DNA of 64,000 nucleotides from contig JAOUHG010000001.1 in the NCBI GenBank assembly GCA_029865265.1, forward strand, positions 1 through 64,000. Direction: 5' to 3'. The DNA is from Candidatus Krumholzibacteriia bacterium (GTDB lineage: Bacteria; Krumholzibacteriota; Krumholzibacteriia; WVZY01; JAKEHA01). This document shows positions 45,623 to 54,992 of this stretch, one piece after another. The notes under the pieces are model-generated. The model made no database searches. It was given only the letters and a program-made list of their open reading frames with translations, and was not told the DNA's origin. Both the position numbers and the translations under genes were made by a program. Position 1 is the first letter of the stretch, and each line of letters begins with the position of its first letter.

Positions 45623-46182
45623 CGCTCTGCTCCCTTGTTCGACATCAGGGCGCGGAGTTTCTGCCGCGCGCCGGAGAGGAGCGTCTTGGACGTTCCCTCC
45701 GGGATGCCGAGATGGTCGGATATCTCCCGATGCTTCATTCCTTCCACGTCGTGCAATACGAACACCATGCGCTGGTCGTCGGGCAGGCGCGCGATCATGC
45801 GTTCCAGGTCGACCCGCGCCTCGTGCGGGTCCGGAACCACGGCCACGTCCGGAACCACCGCCACACCGGTTTCGCGCGAGCGTCCGTATTTGCGGACGCG
45901 GTCGCGCACGCGGTTGAGACCGATGCCGGTGAGCCAGGTGGAAAATGCGGAGTTCCACTGGAAGCGGTCGAGGCTCTCGAAGGCGTGGACCCAGATTTCC
46001 TGCACGACATCCTCCGCTTCGTGATCGCCCCGCGCCAGCAGCCGCGCCACCAGCATGAACAGGCGTGGCGTGTGGCGGCGGTAGAGCTCCCGGAAGGCGC
46101 GTTCGTCCCTGCGTTGGAGAACGGCCTCGACCAGTTCGCGGTCGGTCCGGAGGCTTTCCTGGGGCGCGCTCATCTCAGCCAT
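45619..46182 (-). CDS. RNA polymerase ECF-type sigma factor
   Basis: 187 residues from the ATG at 46182 (GGAG seven bases upstream); the frame opens further without similarity. Region 2 is clear (ERAFRELYRRHTPRLFMLVA, EDVVQEIWVHAFESLDRF) and region 4 contains the helix-turn-helix LPDDQRMVFVLHDVEGMKHREIS followed by PEGTSKTLLSGARQKLR. It is first in an operon with the membrane anti-sigma-like protein and the VWA protein, so it probably controls an envelope response. A short duplicated segment (VAVVPDVAVVPD) lies between the regions. Confidence 0.93.
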   Translation of the reverse strand: MAEMSAPQESLRTDRELVEAVLQRRDERAFRELYRRHTPRLFMLVARLLARGDHEAEDVVQEIWVHAFESLDRFQWNSAFSTWLTGIGLNRVRDRVRKYGRSRETGVAVVPDVAVVPDPHEARVDLERMIARLPDDQRMVFVLHDVEGMKHREISDHLGIPEGTSKTLLSGARQKLRALMSNKGAER

Positions 46183-46361
46183 TGAGTCGCTCCGAGTCGG
46201 GAAAAGGTTTGGATGGAATCGAGGAATGATGGCACGCCTGCGACATCCTGGCGAACACTCTAACCGCTTAATGCCATTGATTTTGCCGGCCAAGCGCGGC
46301 GTTGCCGGAGGCCTTCTGCTCTGGTAGTGTGGGGTTCGCCCCAACCGGTCAGGAGCGTCCC

Positions 46362-47144
46362 ATGTCCCGCATTGCCATAACCCGTCAAGTCAGCAGGAGT
46401 ATTGTTCATTGCGAGCTCACCCACCTCGCCCGTGAGCCCATCGACTACGCGCGCGCCGTCGAACAGCACGAGGCCTACGAAGCCGCGCTCGTACAACTGG
46501 GCTGCGAGATCGTGCGCGCACCCGCGGCGCACGACCTGCCCGACGCCGTATTCGTGGAAGACGTGGCCCTGGTGATGGACGAGGTGGCCGTCATGACCCG
46601 CCCGGGCGCGGAGTCGCGCCGCGCCGAGTTGCCGGGGGTGGAACCGCTGCTCGCGCGCTACCGCGACGTGGTGCGCATCGAAGCCCCGGGCACACTGGAT
46701 GGGGGCGACGTTCTACTTGTGGGCAGGCGGTTCTTTGTGGGGCGGTCGAGCCGGACCAATGATGCGGGAATCGTGCACCTGCGCGCTCTGGTCTCAGAGC
46801 ACGGCTATTCGGTGGATGCGGTGGACGTGCGCGGCTGTCTGCACCTGAAGTCCGCGGTAACGGCGGTGGGGGAGAGCACGCTCCTGGGAAACGGCACGTG
46901 GGTGGACCGGGGTGCGTTTGGCGATGTCGCGTGGATCGATGTGGATCCCGCGGAACCACATGCGGCGAATGCGCTATGGGTTGGCGACGGCGTCATCTAT
47001 CCGCGCGCATATTCACGCACGGCAGCTCTCGTGCGGACGCACCTCGATTCAAAGGGAATGTTGCTCCGTCTGGTCGACGCCTCGGAGCTGGCCAAGGCCG
47101 AGGGCGGCGTGACGTGCTGCAGTCTGATCCTCACGAGCGGGTGA
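46362..47144 (+). CDS. Dimethylarginine dimethylaminohydrolase-like amidinotransferase family protein
   Basis: 260 residues from the ATG at 46362 with AGGAG upstream. The pentein fold motifs are in order: PDAVFVEDVALVMDE, TLDGGDVLLVGRRFFVGRS, catalytic histidine in GCLHLKSAVT and catalytic cysteine near the end in GGVTCCSLIL. DDAH enzymes hydrolyse methylated arginines to citrulline; bacterial members may act on other guanidino compounds. Cytoplasmic, monocistronic, divergent from the sigma-factor operon. Confidence 0.9.
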   Translation: MSRIAITRQVSRSIVHCELTHLAREPIDYARAVEQHEAYEAALVQLGCEIVRAPAAHDLPDAVFVEDVALVMDEVAVMTRPGAESRRAELPGVEPLLARYRDVVRIEAPGTLDGGDVLLVGRRFFVGRSSRTNDAGIVHLRALVSEHGYSVDAVDVRGCLHLKSAVTAVGESTLLGNGTWVDRGAFGDVAWIDVDPAEPHAANALWVGDGVIYPRAYSRTAALVRTHLDSKGMLLRLVDASELAKAEGGVTCCSLILTSG

Positions 47145-47201
47145 GAAATGATGGTCAGGCACCGCATGGGTTGCGAAGGCCCATTCGCCCGTTGATCCGG
47201 C

Positions 47202-47573
47202 TTACTGGGCTCCGGCGGCCTTGCTCTGCTTCAAATACTGGATGGCCTCATCGGTGCTATCGAATGTCTGGAAGATACGGGTCAGTTGCGTGGTGATGAA
47301 GATACTCTTCATTCTGTCAGCCAGACGGGCGAGCACCATTTCTCCTTCGGCGCTTCTGACGCTCGCGAGCGCGCCAATCAGCATCCCGACGCCGAGGCTG
47401 TTGGCCCAGGCAACCTTGCCCAGGTCGATGACAAAGAGCCTCTTGTCTTCTTCCAGCGACGCCTTGATAAAGGCGTGAAAATCGTCCCGATCGTGGCCGG
47501 GTCCGCCCATGAGATTCCCCGACATCTCCACGACTACAACTTCGTCAATATCTCTTCGCTTCAGCTTCAGCAA
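47202..47573 (-). CDS. STAS-domain anti-sigma factor antagonist-like protein
   Basis: 123 residues. The SpoIIAA fold is recognisable: VVVVEMSGNLMGGPG, FVIDLGKVAWANSLGVGML and a late helix. Ser59 in ANSLG occupies the position phosphorylated by RsbW/SpoIIAB kinases. It probably partners with an anti-sigma kinase; the receiver-HATPase fusion at 40147-41034 is the only candidate in the window. The gene is divergent from the hybrid sensor kinase gene, 91 bp away. Confidence 0.85.
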   Translation of the reverse strand: MLKLKRRDIDEVVVVEMSGNLMGGPGHDRDDFHAFIKASLEEDKRLFVIDLGKVAWANSLGVGMLIGALASVRSAEGEMVLARLADRMKSIFITTQLTRIFQTFDSTDEAIQYLKQSKAAGAQ

Positions 47574-47650
47574 TTCGACCCCTCCTTCAACGGTACTCGT
47601 TGCCCCCCCCTGCGATTGCTACAGCTTACCGTAGAGGGTACCGGGACTGC

Positions 47651-47656
47651 TATAAT
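47651..47656 (+). promoter_or_regulatory. Consensus -10 box just before the hybrid sensor gene
   Basis: TATAAT lies 9 bp before the ATG at 47665. The expected start site is at about 47663, so the mRNA would be leaderless or nearly so. No good -35 is seen; TTACCG at 47626-47631 is 19 bp upstream. Confidence 0.4.
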
Positions 47657-47664
47657 AGAAGCCT

Positions 47665-50600
47665 ATGCTCGAAGGGCGTCTCCGCGGGATCTCGAGGCTC
47701 AAGCGAGGCGGCGGCAGCGGCATCTGCGCCGCCGTGCTGCTGCTTCTGTGCCCCGCGATGGCGTCTTCGTCTCCGGTCGGTAACGGCCCGCAAAACGAGT
47801 CCATCTTCTCCAGTGCCTACCAGCCCACCATTGACAAGCTCACCGTCAATGACGGGCTACCGGAGAACTCCGTCCGCGCAATCGCACAGGATCGCGGCGG
47901 CTTCATGTGGTTCGGAACGCAGAACGGCCTGGCGCGATACGACGGCTACGAGATGACGGTGTTTCTGCCGTCGCCCGACGACAGCACGGCACTCGGGGAT
48001 CGGACCATTGAGTCCATCATGGAGGATCAAGCCGGCTACATCTGGATTGGCACCTTTCTCAATGGATTGTGGCGCTTCGATCCCGCAACCGAAACCTTCC
48101 GGGGGTATTCCTTCCGGCGCGATGGCAGCGCGGGCGGAGGCCACGTTCGCGATGTGGCCGAGGATTCCGACCGACGATTGTGGGTTGCACTCGACAACGG
48201 CCTTGCGGTGCTGGCCCCCGAGACCGGAGTAATCTCCTGGATCTGGCCACAGGACGGCTCCGAGGATGGCACCGCGGTCGTCTTTTCATCGCTCGGGGTC
48301 GACCCGCGCGGAAACGTGTGGGTGGGGACTGAGTCGAACGGCATCGCTGTCGTGGAGCGCGGGTCCGCGCAGGCACGTTTTTTCGATACCACCCGTCCCG
48401 GTACCGAACTGCTCCACCAGACCATCATCCGGGATATATTTCTGTCGCCGGACGGTGCGCTGTGGGTGGCTTCGGATCTGGGGCTGTCATTGTGGAGCCC
48501 AACCACGGATACATTCGTTCCGTTTGTCCCGCAGCCCGATACCGGCGGTGCCCGGGAATTGCGCATGCTGAGCATTGCCGCCGCCCCGGACGGCGTGCTG
48601 TGGATCGGCTCCGTGGCCCGTATCTATGCGTTCGACCCCGTGGCGCGGCGGTTTCGCAGTTTCGCGTACGATCCGGAACGCCTGCCAACGCTCGCAAACG
48701 GCCCGTTTCTGGCGATGTACTGTGATCGCTCCGGTCTGATATGGGCCGGCAGCTGGCTGGCCGGCATCAACAAGATCGATCCGGCCGGCGTGGGCTTCCG
48801 GGTGCGCCGTCACGACCCCTCCGACAGCGGCAGTCTTCCCTATGACCAGGTTGAGGCGGTTTATCGGGATCGCGAAGGCACAGTGTTGGTGTCGACCGGA
48901 CGTTACGGACGCGACAGCGATGTGGGCGCGTTGTCCCGCGCGGCCACCATCGATGCGCCTTTCCGGGCGGTGGAGGAGCACGCGGGGCGCGCGTTTGGCG
49001 TGGTGCGCAGTTTCCACCGGGACGATGACGGTGTTGTCTGGGTTGGTACGTCGCGGGGCGTCTGGTACTTGCGGGACGGCGCGCCCGTCCCCGCCAGGAT
49101 CGAATCCGGGCCCGTGGCCGACAAGCTGGGCCACGCCAATGTGCGGTCCATGGCATCGCAGGGGGAAGACCTTTGGGTGGGAACGACCAACCATGGTTTG
49201 TTTCGTCTGAACAAGCGGACGGGCCAGCTCACGAACTTCGCCAACGATCCCTCGGACACGACGTCCCTCAGCCAGCAGGCGGTGGTCGTGGTTCATGTCG
49301 ACCCGCGTGGGCGTGTCTGGGCCGGCACCGACGCGCGCGGGCTCAACCTGTTTGACGAAGGTACGCAGACGTTCACGCGTTTCTTCGACCCTCGCCTGGG
49401 GCTCGATTCCATCGTGGACATTCACGATGCCGAAGGCGGTGATCTGTGGCTCGGAACCTTCGCCGGCTTGCTGCGCTTCAATGCCAAGAACGGCGTGGTC
49501 CAGTCCGTCGGCATCAACAATGGTCTTCCCAATGATCTCGTGGTTTCGATTCTGGAGGACGACGCGGGGCGGCTGTGGCTGGCGACCGGCAAGGGAATCG
49601 CGTGCTACATGCCCGGCGTGGGCGTGGTCAAGACCTACGAGGAGCGCGACGGACTGCCGGGTAACGACGCCCAGTTCGCGAGCTTTCGGGCAGGCGATGG
49701 CACGTTGCTGTTTGGTGGAGCAGGAGGGCTGACGTCGTTCCGGCCCAGTGACATCCGCGACAGCGGCTTCGTGCCGCCGGTGGTGCTTACCAGCATGACC
49801 GTGTCGGACCGGCCGATGGGAATCGGTGGCGCGTCGCCCCTGAGCGCGGCACTGCACATGACGGAGAATATCAGGCTCGATCACAACCAGAACGATCTGT
49901 CGATCTCCTTCGCCGCCCTCGACTACGGCCGGCCCGAACGTAATCGCTATCGCTTCCGCCTCGATGACTACGACAACGACTGGCGCACGCCTGGCCCGAG
50001 GCGAACGGCCACCTACACCAATCTGACGCCGGGCAACTATGTGTTCCGGGTACAGGGCAGCAACCGGGACGGTGTGTGGAATGAAGCAGGCACATCCCTG
50101 CGGATCCGTATCGCCCCGCCCTGGTGGCAGACAAACTGGGCCAACGCGCTCTACTTCCTGCTGGGCGTCGGTGTTCTCTCGGTTGTCTACCGGCAGATCA
50201 TGCACCGGGCGCGTATGCGGACCGCGCTCGCCGTCGAACGCGCCGAGGCGGAGCATTTTCACGAGCTGGATCGTGTGAAGTCGCGCTTCCTTGCCAATAT
50301 ATCGCACGAGTTCCGCACACCGCTGACCCTCATCGAAACGCCGCTGCAGCGTCTTGCGACCGATCCAGGGTCGGGGGATTCGCGCCTCTTCGAGACGATG
50401 GCGCGCAATGCCAGGCGTCTCGGGCAGTTGATCGACCAGTTGCTGGATCTGTCGCGGCTGGAGGCCGGCCGCCTGCCCGTCAAATGGCAACGGGGAGATT
50501 ACCTGGCGTTTCTCAGGGCACTGGTGATGTCGTTCGATTCCTTCGCGGGCACACGCGGCGTCCGCATGGAGACGAACATCCCTGTGGAGGCAGGTGACGG

Positions 50601-51879
50601 ATGGTTCGATGCGGACATCGTGGAGAAGATCGTCACGAATTTGATGTCCAACGCGTTCAAGTTTACGCCGGAAGGTGGCACTGTTCTGATCGGGGTATCC
50701 GTCTCGCCTGAAACCGTCCTGACACGCGTGCCGCGCATGGGCCGCTCCAGTGTGGAGGGTAGCCGTCACGGGAACGCGCGCAGAGTCCAGATCACGGTCA
50801 GCAATACCGGGTCCTACATTCCCCCCGCCGAACGAAAACGGATCTTCAACCGTTTTCACGAAGTGTCGCCCTCGGGCGGAACCGGCATCGGGCTGTCGTT
50901 GGTGAAGGAACTCGTGGACTGGATGTATGGCGATGTCTCCGTCGACAGCGATCCGCAGTCGGGAACCCGTTTTCAGGTGGTGCTGCCGGTATTCACGGAG
51001 GCGCCTGTCGCCGAACTCGCAGAGGCGGAGGGAATGCTGGCCGGGGCAGGAGAGTCGCTCACCTACGAGCCGGCGGATACGGACGGGGCAGAGGGCGGAG
51101 AAGAGGAGACGGTCGAGGACGCGCCGATGATTCTCGTCGTCGAGGATCACCTGGACCTGAGGTCATATCTGCGTCACGAACTCTCGCCCGATTTCAGGGT
51201 TCTGGAAGCCGAGAACGGACGCGCGGGTTTCGAAAAAGCCGTGGCCGAAATCCCAGACCTCGTGCTGAGCGACGTGATGATGCCGGAAACGGATGGCTTC
51301 GAACTGTGCGAGAAACTCAAGGAAGATGAGCGGACCAGCCACATTCCGGTCATCCTTCTCACCGCGCGTGTCGAAGCGGAGAGCCGCAAGAAAGGGCTTC
51401 GGACCGGCGCGGATGACTACATCGCCAAGCCCTTCAATGCCGAAGAACTCAAGTTGCGCGCCAACAACCTGATAGAGCAGCGGCGCAAGCTCGCCGAACG
51501 TTTTGCGCGCACTGTTGCGATTCTCGCCCCGAACGCCATGCCGGTGACGTCCGCGGACGAGCGCTTCCTTGTGCGGACACGCGAGGTCATCGAGGCCCAC
51601 CTGGACGATACCGATTTCCGGGTGGAGCACCTGTGCGAGGAGGTCGCCATGAGCCGCGCCCAACTCCACCGCAAGCTCAAGGCACTGACGGGGAAGTCCA
51701 CCAGCGAGTTCGTTCGAACCCATCGGATCCAGCGGGCCGCGCAGCTCCTCAAGGGGGGCTATGGCAACGTAACCGAGGTGGCGCTGGCCGTCGGCTTCCA
51801 GAATCTCTCCTACTTTTCCAAGAGCTTCCGGGCCCAGTACGGGGTTCTGCCCTCGGACTACCCCCAGCGCCGCCGATAG
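47665..51879 (+). CDS. Hybrid two-component system regulator (HTCS) with propeller sensor
   Basis: 1404 residues. After a signal peptide the periplasmic part (about 50-815) is a two-component-regulator propeller made of repeats of the type FMWFGTQNGLARYDG, LWVGTTNHGLFRLN and VWAGTDARGLNLFD, then a Y_Y_Y domain (YRFRLDDYDNDWRTPG). One transmembrane helix lies at about 820-840. Inside are HisKA with H881 (NISHEFRTPL), a HATPase (NLMSNAFKFTPEGG, GTGIGLSLVKE), a receiver with D1203 (LVLSDVMMPETDGFE) and an AraC-type HTH at the C-terminus. HTCS proteins sense oligosaccharides and activate polysaccharide-utilisation loci; the glucan locus at 12-35 kb is the obvious target, by inference. Confidence 0.95.
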   Translation: MLEGRLRGISRLKRGGGSGICAAVLLLLCPAMASSSPVGNGPQNESIFSSAYQPTIDKLTVNDGLPENSVRAIAQDRGGFMWFGTQNGLARYDGYEMTVFLPSPDDSTALGDRTIESIMEDQAGYIWIGTFLNGLWRFDPATETFRGYSFRRDGSAGGGHVRDVAEDSDRRLWVALDNGLAVLAPETGVISWIWPQDGSEDGTAVVFSSLGVDPRGNVWVGTESNGIAVVERGSAQARFFDTTRPGTELLHQTIIRDIFLSPDGALWVASDLGLSLWSPTTDTFVPFVPQPDTGGARELRMLSIAAAPDGVLWIGSVARIYAFDPVARRFRSFAYDPERLPTLANGPFLAMYCDRSGLIWAGSWLAGINKIDPAGVGFRVRRHDPSDSGSLPYDQVEAVYRDREGTVLVSTGRYGRDSDVGALSRAATIDAPFRAVEEHAGRAFGVVRSFHRDDDGVVWVGTSRGVWYLRDGAPVPARIESGPVADKLGHANVRSMASQGEDLWVGTTNHGLFRLNKRTGQLTNFANDPSDTTSLSQQAVVVVHVDPRGRVWAGTDARGLNLFDEGTQTFTRFFDPRLGLDSIVDIHDAEGGDLWLGTFAGLLRFNAKNGVVQSVGINNGLPNDLVVSILEDDAGRLWLATGKGIACYMPGVGVVKTYEERDGLPGNDAQFASFRAGDGTLLFGGAGGLTSFRPSDIRDSGFVPPVVLTSMTVSDRPMGIGGASPLSAALHMTENIRLDHNQNDLSISFAALDYGRPERNRYRFRLDDYDNDWRTPGPRRTATYTNLTPGNYVFRVQGSNRDGVWNEAGTSLRIRIAPPWWQTNWANALYFLLGVGVLSVVYRQIMHRARMRTALAVERAEAEHFHELDRVKSRFLANISHEFRTPLTLIETPLQRLATDPGSGDSRLFETMARNARRLGQLIDQLLDLSRLEAGRLPVKWQRGDYLAFLRALVMSFDSFAGTRGVRMETNIPVEAGDGWFDADIVEKIVTNLMSNAFKFTPEGGTVLIGVSVSPETVLTRVPRMGRSSVEGSRHGNARRVQITVSNTGSYIPPAERKRIFNRFHEVSPSGGTGIGLSLVKELVDWMYGDVSVDSDPQSGTRFQVVLPVFTEAPVAELAEAEGMLAGAGESLTYEPADTDGAEGGEEETVEDAPMILVVEDHLDLRSYLRHELSPDFRVLEAENGRAGFEKAVAEIPDLVLSDVMMPETDGFELCEKLKEDERTSHIPVILLTARVEAESRKKGLRTGADDYIAKPFNAEELKLRANNLIEQRRKLAERFARTVAILAPNAMPVTSADERFLVRTREVIEAHLDDTDFRVEHLCEEVAMSRAQLHRKLKALTGKSTSEFVRTHRIQRAAQLLKGGYGNVTEVALAVGFQNLSYFSKSFRAQYGVLPSDYPQRRR

Positions 51880-52044
51880 AGACAATACTGCTAAAGTCCG
51901 CAACATGCCTGCTAGCGGGCCAAAGGGCGTTTTCTCTACAATCTCCACTGTAAATCGTACATTCGTCGGATCCAGCACCTGGGTATTCCAGACAGGGCAG
52001 TGGGATTCGGCCTCCCTCAACCTCGATAAAGAGGGGAAATCCTT

Positions 52045-52716
52045 ATGAACAAGGCAGCTATCAGATTTGCAGCCCTGGCCCTCGTTGCACTCGTCGCGGT
52101 TGCGCCGATCGCAAACGCCACCACCATCTGGGACCAGTCGACGTTCGACCCCCTGGGTGCCGGCTTCTTTAACACCATCTCCGGTGGCCCCCCGTTTGGA
52201 ATGACGGTGTATACCGTTGCAGACGTTACACTTACCGGCCAGTGCGTGGTTGACTGCGTGACCATGTACTACTCGGCCCTCGATCCGGGCTGGGGTGGCG
52301 CAATCTCGCAGGGCGTCGTCAATGTGTTCCCGCGGACAGGCGCTTTGCCGATTGACGGGACGGACAACCCGACCGTTGGAGCGGTGGTGCCGATGACGGC
52401 CACGCTGATGTCCGGCGCGGGTGGCGAGTACTTCGCCCTGACCGCCTGTGGGCTCAACATCAATTTGCCCGCGGGTGACTACTGGATCAGCATCACCCCG
52501 AACGCGCCGTCCGGCCCGGGGGGTGGCGAACTCGCGCTGGGTTCGACGACCTACCTCGGCGTTGATCCGGCCTCGTACGACCAGTACGCGTTCCCCGGTC
52601 CGCCGGCGTGGTTTGTGTTCAACCCCGGCCTGGATATCGCCATCAAGATCGAGGGCTCGTGCCCGGTGAGCACAGAGACTTCGACCTGGGGCAAGGTCAA
52701 GTCGTTGTACCGGTAG
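52045..52716 (+). CDS. Exported protein of unknown function ending in the STWGK-KSLYR tag
   Basis: 223 residues with GAGGGGAAA before the ATG and a signal peptide (RFAALALVALVAVAPIANA). The mature part is beta-rich, with a cysteine pair in TGQCVVDCVT and a proline/glycine-rich second half (LPAGDYWISITPN). No known domain is recognised. The last 17 residues are PVSTETSTWGKVKSLYR, the same signature as the otherwise different protein at 15604-16254. It is monocistronic, ended by a strong terminator. Confidence 0.7.
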   Translation: MNKAAIRFAALALVALVAVAPIANATTIWDQSTFDPLGAGFFNTISGGPPFGMTVYTVADVTLTGQCVVDCVTMYYSALDPGWGGAISQGVVNVFPRTGALPIDGTDNPTVGAVVPMTATLMSGAGGEYFALTACGLNINLPAGDYWISITPNAPSGPGGGELALGSTTYLGVDPASYDQYAFPGPPAWFVFNPGLDIAIKIEGSCPVSTETSTWGKVKSLYR

Positions 52717-52727
52717 TTTCGAGTGTG

Positions 52728-52757
52728 AAACGGGCCACCCACATGGGTGGCCCGTTT
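52728..52757 (+). terminator. Rho-independent terminator of the short-tag gene
   Basis: A perfect 14-bp stem, AAACGGGCCACCCA (52728-52741) and TGGGTGGCCCGTTT (52744-52757), separated by two bases and followed by CCGGTTTCC; 11 bp after the stop. Confidence 0.85.
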
Positions 52758-52829
52758 CCGGTTTCCGCGATGCAGCCCCCCCCATTGCTCATCGATGAAT
52801 CGAGACAACTTTTCTACGGGAGTCCTGGA

Positions 52830-54245
52830 ATGAAACGTATCACATCCGCTATCGGAGCATTCTGTATCGGCTCGGTTGTTCTGTGCGGTGCAGCGAACGG
52901 GCAGGTCGCATTCCGGATGATTGGTGAGGGGCAGGCGACCGGCATCAACGCGGACGGCAGGGTGGTCGTTGGCAACATGAACGGCACCTTCGAAGCCTTC
53001 CGGTGGACACCACTCACGGGCATCGTGCCGCTCGGCCGCCCGGCAATCTGGGCCGGTGTTCAGGCCGGCACGCCCGACGTCTCTTCCGACGGAACACAGG
53101 TGTCTGCGACCATCTCCAGCCTGGACAGCACATACGCGACAATCGGACGCTGGACGGAAGGCGCAGGCTGGGAGGAGTGCCTGCCGCCCGCACCCCCCGA
53201 TGGTGGGATCCTGGGCACGGCTTACGGTAGCGCGTGGGGCATTTCGGACGACGGCAAGACAGTGGTCGGCCTTTACTGGCGCCCGGGCCAGACGGATGGG
53301 ACCGCGCACGCCGTTTTCTGGACCGAGGCCACCGGTGCGGTGAGCCTGGGTAGCAGTGGCAGGAACAGCCGCGCGAACGATGCGAACGCAGATGGGTCTG
53401 TCATTGTGGGCTGGGACGAAGCTCCCTTCGGCAACTGGCAGCCGACGGTGTGGGATGACGGGTTGCTCACGCACCTGTCAACCAAGGATGCTTTTCACGA
53501 TGCGGAAGCAGTCACGGCGGATGGCAAGATGGTGGTGGGTGAGTCGTACAACACCACGACCAACGCTCTGGTCGCCGCCATCTGGCGCTTCAACGGCACC
53601 ACCTGGGATGAGCAGCTGATTGGCGCGCTGCCCGGCACGTTTCCGGGGTACGGCCTCGCCAAGTGCATGGACGTGACACCGGACGGCAGCATGGTCGTCG
53701 GGTACAACCGCTTCGACTTTGCGCCCGCGCCGGCAACCGGCTTCATCTGGACGCAGGCGGGGGGCATGGTCAACCTCGAGACCTTCCTCGTGGCCAACGG
53801 CGTCACGCTGCCGCCGCAGTTCGACATTCTGGGACTCAACGGCGTGTCAGATGATGGCAAGGTGCTATGCGGTGTTGGCCAGGACACGACCTTCCCCTTC
53901 GCCTATCGCAGTTTCCTGGTCTACCTGGACCCGCTGACCGGCGTTGCCGGTACACCCGGTGTCGCGGGAATGGAACTCGGGCAGAACTACCCGAATCCGT
54001 TCAACCCTGCAACGTCCATTCCGCTGACCGTGACCACGGCCGGCAACGTGCATCTCGACGTCTTCAATGCCGCCGGCCAGCACGTGCGCACGCTGCACAA
54101 CGGTTTCGTCGGCGCCGGAATCCACAGCTTTGCGTGGAGCGGCGTGAATGATCGTGGCGTGCCGCAGGCGAGCGGAGTGTACTTCGCGCGCCTGCAGGGT
54201 GCGGGAGGGCTCGAGCAGACGCGTCGCATGGTGCTCTTGAAATGA
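52830..54245 (+). CDS. Secreted HAF-repeat-like protein with C-terminal sorting domain
   Basis: 471 residues from the ATG at 52830 (GGGAG upstream). Signal peptide 1-24. The main part is a series of about seven propeller-like repeats with alternating V(V)G and WT or W-x motifs: GTFEAFRWTPLTGIVPLG, GISDDGKTVVGLYW, DANADGSVIVGWDE, DVTPDGSMVVGYNR, VSDDGKVLCGVG. These resemble HAF-type repeats of autotransporter-like proteins. The sorting domain begins YPNPFNPATS and ends RRMVLLK. Its TGA overlaps the ATG of the next gene (ATGA). Function unknown. Confidence 0.75.
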   Translation: MKRITSAIGAFCIGSVVLCGAANGQVAFRMIGEGQATGINADGRVVVGNMNGTFEAFRWTPLTGIVPLGRPAIWAGVQAGTPDVSSDGTQVSATISSLDSTYATIGRWTEGAGWEECLPPAPPDGGILGTAYGSAWGISDDGKTVVGLYWRPGQTDGTAHAVFWTEATGAVSLGSSGRNSRANDANADGSVIVGWDEAPFGNWQPTVWDDGLLTHLSTKDAFHDAEAVTADGKMVVGESYNTTTNALVAAIWRFNGTTWDEQLIGALPGTFPGYGLAKCMDVTPDGSMVVGYNRFDFAPAPATGFIWTQAGGMVNLETFLVANGVTLPPQFDILGLNGVSDDGKVLCGVGQDTTFPFAYRSFLVYLDPLTGVAGTPGVAGMELGQNYPNPFNPATSIPLTVTTAGNVHLDVFNAAGQHVRTLHNGFVGAGIHSFAWSGVNDRGVPQASGVYFARLQGAGGLEQTRRMVLLK

Positions 54246-54976
54246 CCCCTGGCAGGATGGTCATTGTGTTGCTCGTGGTGGCGGCGGCGATGGCCGCCAC
54301 CACCGGCAATGCCGCGCCCGCCGACGAAGTGTACGTTTACGACGAGGCGATCGCGAACGAGATCGACGTCGAGCAGTTCATGCGCAGTGGCGAGGTTGTC
54401 CTGCGCTCCGGCGAGCCCGTTGTTACCTGCGGAGACCCCCTTCCCGTCCCCCCCGCCTACCCGCCGCTGCGGATTCTGCAGCCGGGCTTCGAGCAGCTCG
54501 GCATGAACCCGGATCGTGCGGATGGCATTCGTTTCATTGGTTCAGGGCCGGTGTGGAAGAAGAACCATCTTGTCGTCGTCATGTGGAAGATCCGCCTGCC
54601 CGAGGCTTCCACGCGCATACCCGGTGACTTCGGCGACCCCCTCACCGTTTCGCTATGGGTGGATTGGAACCGGAACGACGCCTGGGGCATTGACGAGCTC
54701 GTCGTCCAGCGCAACGTGGACGTGTCCGGCAAGATCACGAAGCGTCGCGAGCCTGTGACGGTGTTCTTTATCACGGCGTTCCGCGTGCCCGACATCCCGC
54801 CCACATCCAGGGGAACCCTCGACCATGGCCACGGCGGCGAAGTGGCGGACCTGTGGGTGCGGGGAACGGTGGCCTATGGCGACGCCCGGGTGGGCCCGGC
54901 AGGCGACCAGTTGTTCGGGGATGTGGAAGACTACCGGGTCCAGTATGAAGTGCGGCGCAACAAGCGCGACGACTAG
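54242..54976 (+). CDS. Exported GEVED-domain-like protein
   Basis: 244 residues from the ATG at 54242, which overlaps the previous stop (ATGA). Signal peptide 1-25. The mature part has TVSLWVDWNRNDAWGIDELV and, near the C-terminus, GDQLFGDVEDYRVQYE, a pattern seen in GEVED domains of FCB secreted proteins. It lacks a C-terminal sorting domain, although its neighbours on both sides have one. Its role in the operon is unknown; it may be periplasmic or bound to the large subtilase. Confidence 0.6.
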   Translation: MTPGRMVIVLLVVAAAMAATTGNAAPADEVYVYDEAIANEIDVEQFMRSGEVVLRSGEPVVTCGDPLPVPPAYPPLRILQPGFEQLGMNPDRADGIRFIGSGPVWKKNHLVVVMWKIRLPEASTRIPGDFGDPLTVSLWVDWNRNDAWGIDELVVQRNVDVSGKITKRREPVTVFFITAFRVPDIPPTSRGTLDHGHGGEVADLWVRGTVAYGDARVGPAGDQLFGDVEDYRVQYEVRRNKRDD

Positions 54977-54992
54977 CGAGAGGGTCCGCAAC

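Noticed and set aside
48487-51150. 887-codon open frame on the minus strand
   Set aside because: It is antisense to the hybrid sensor gene, whose domains are intact in the other strand; no recognisable protein features.
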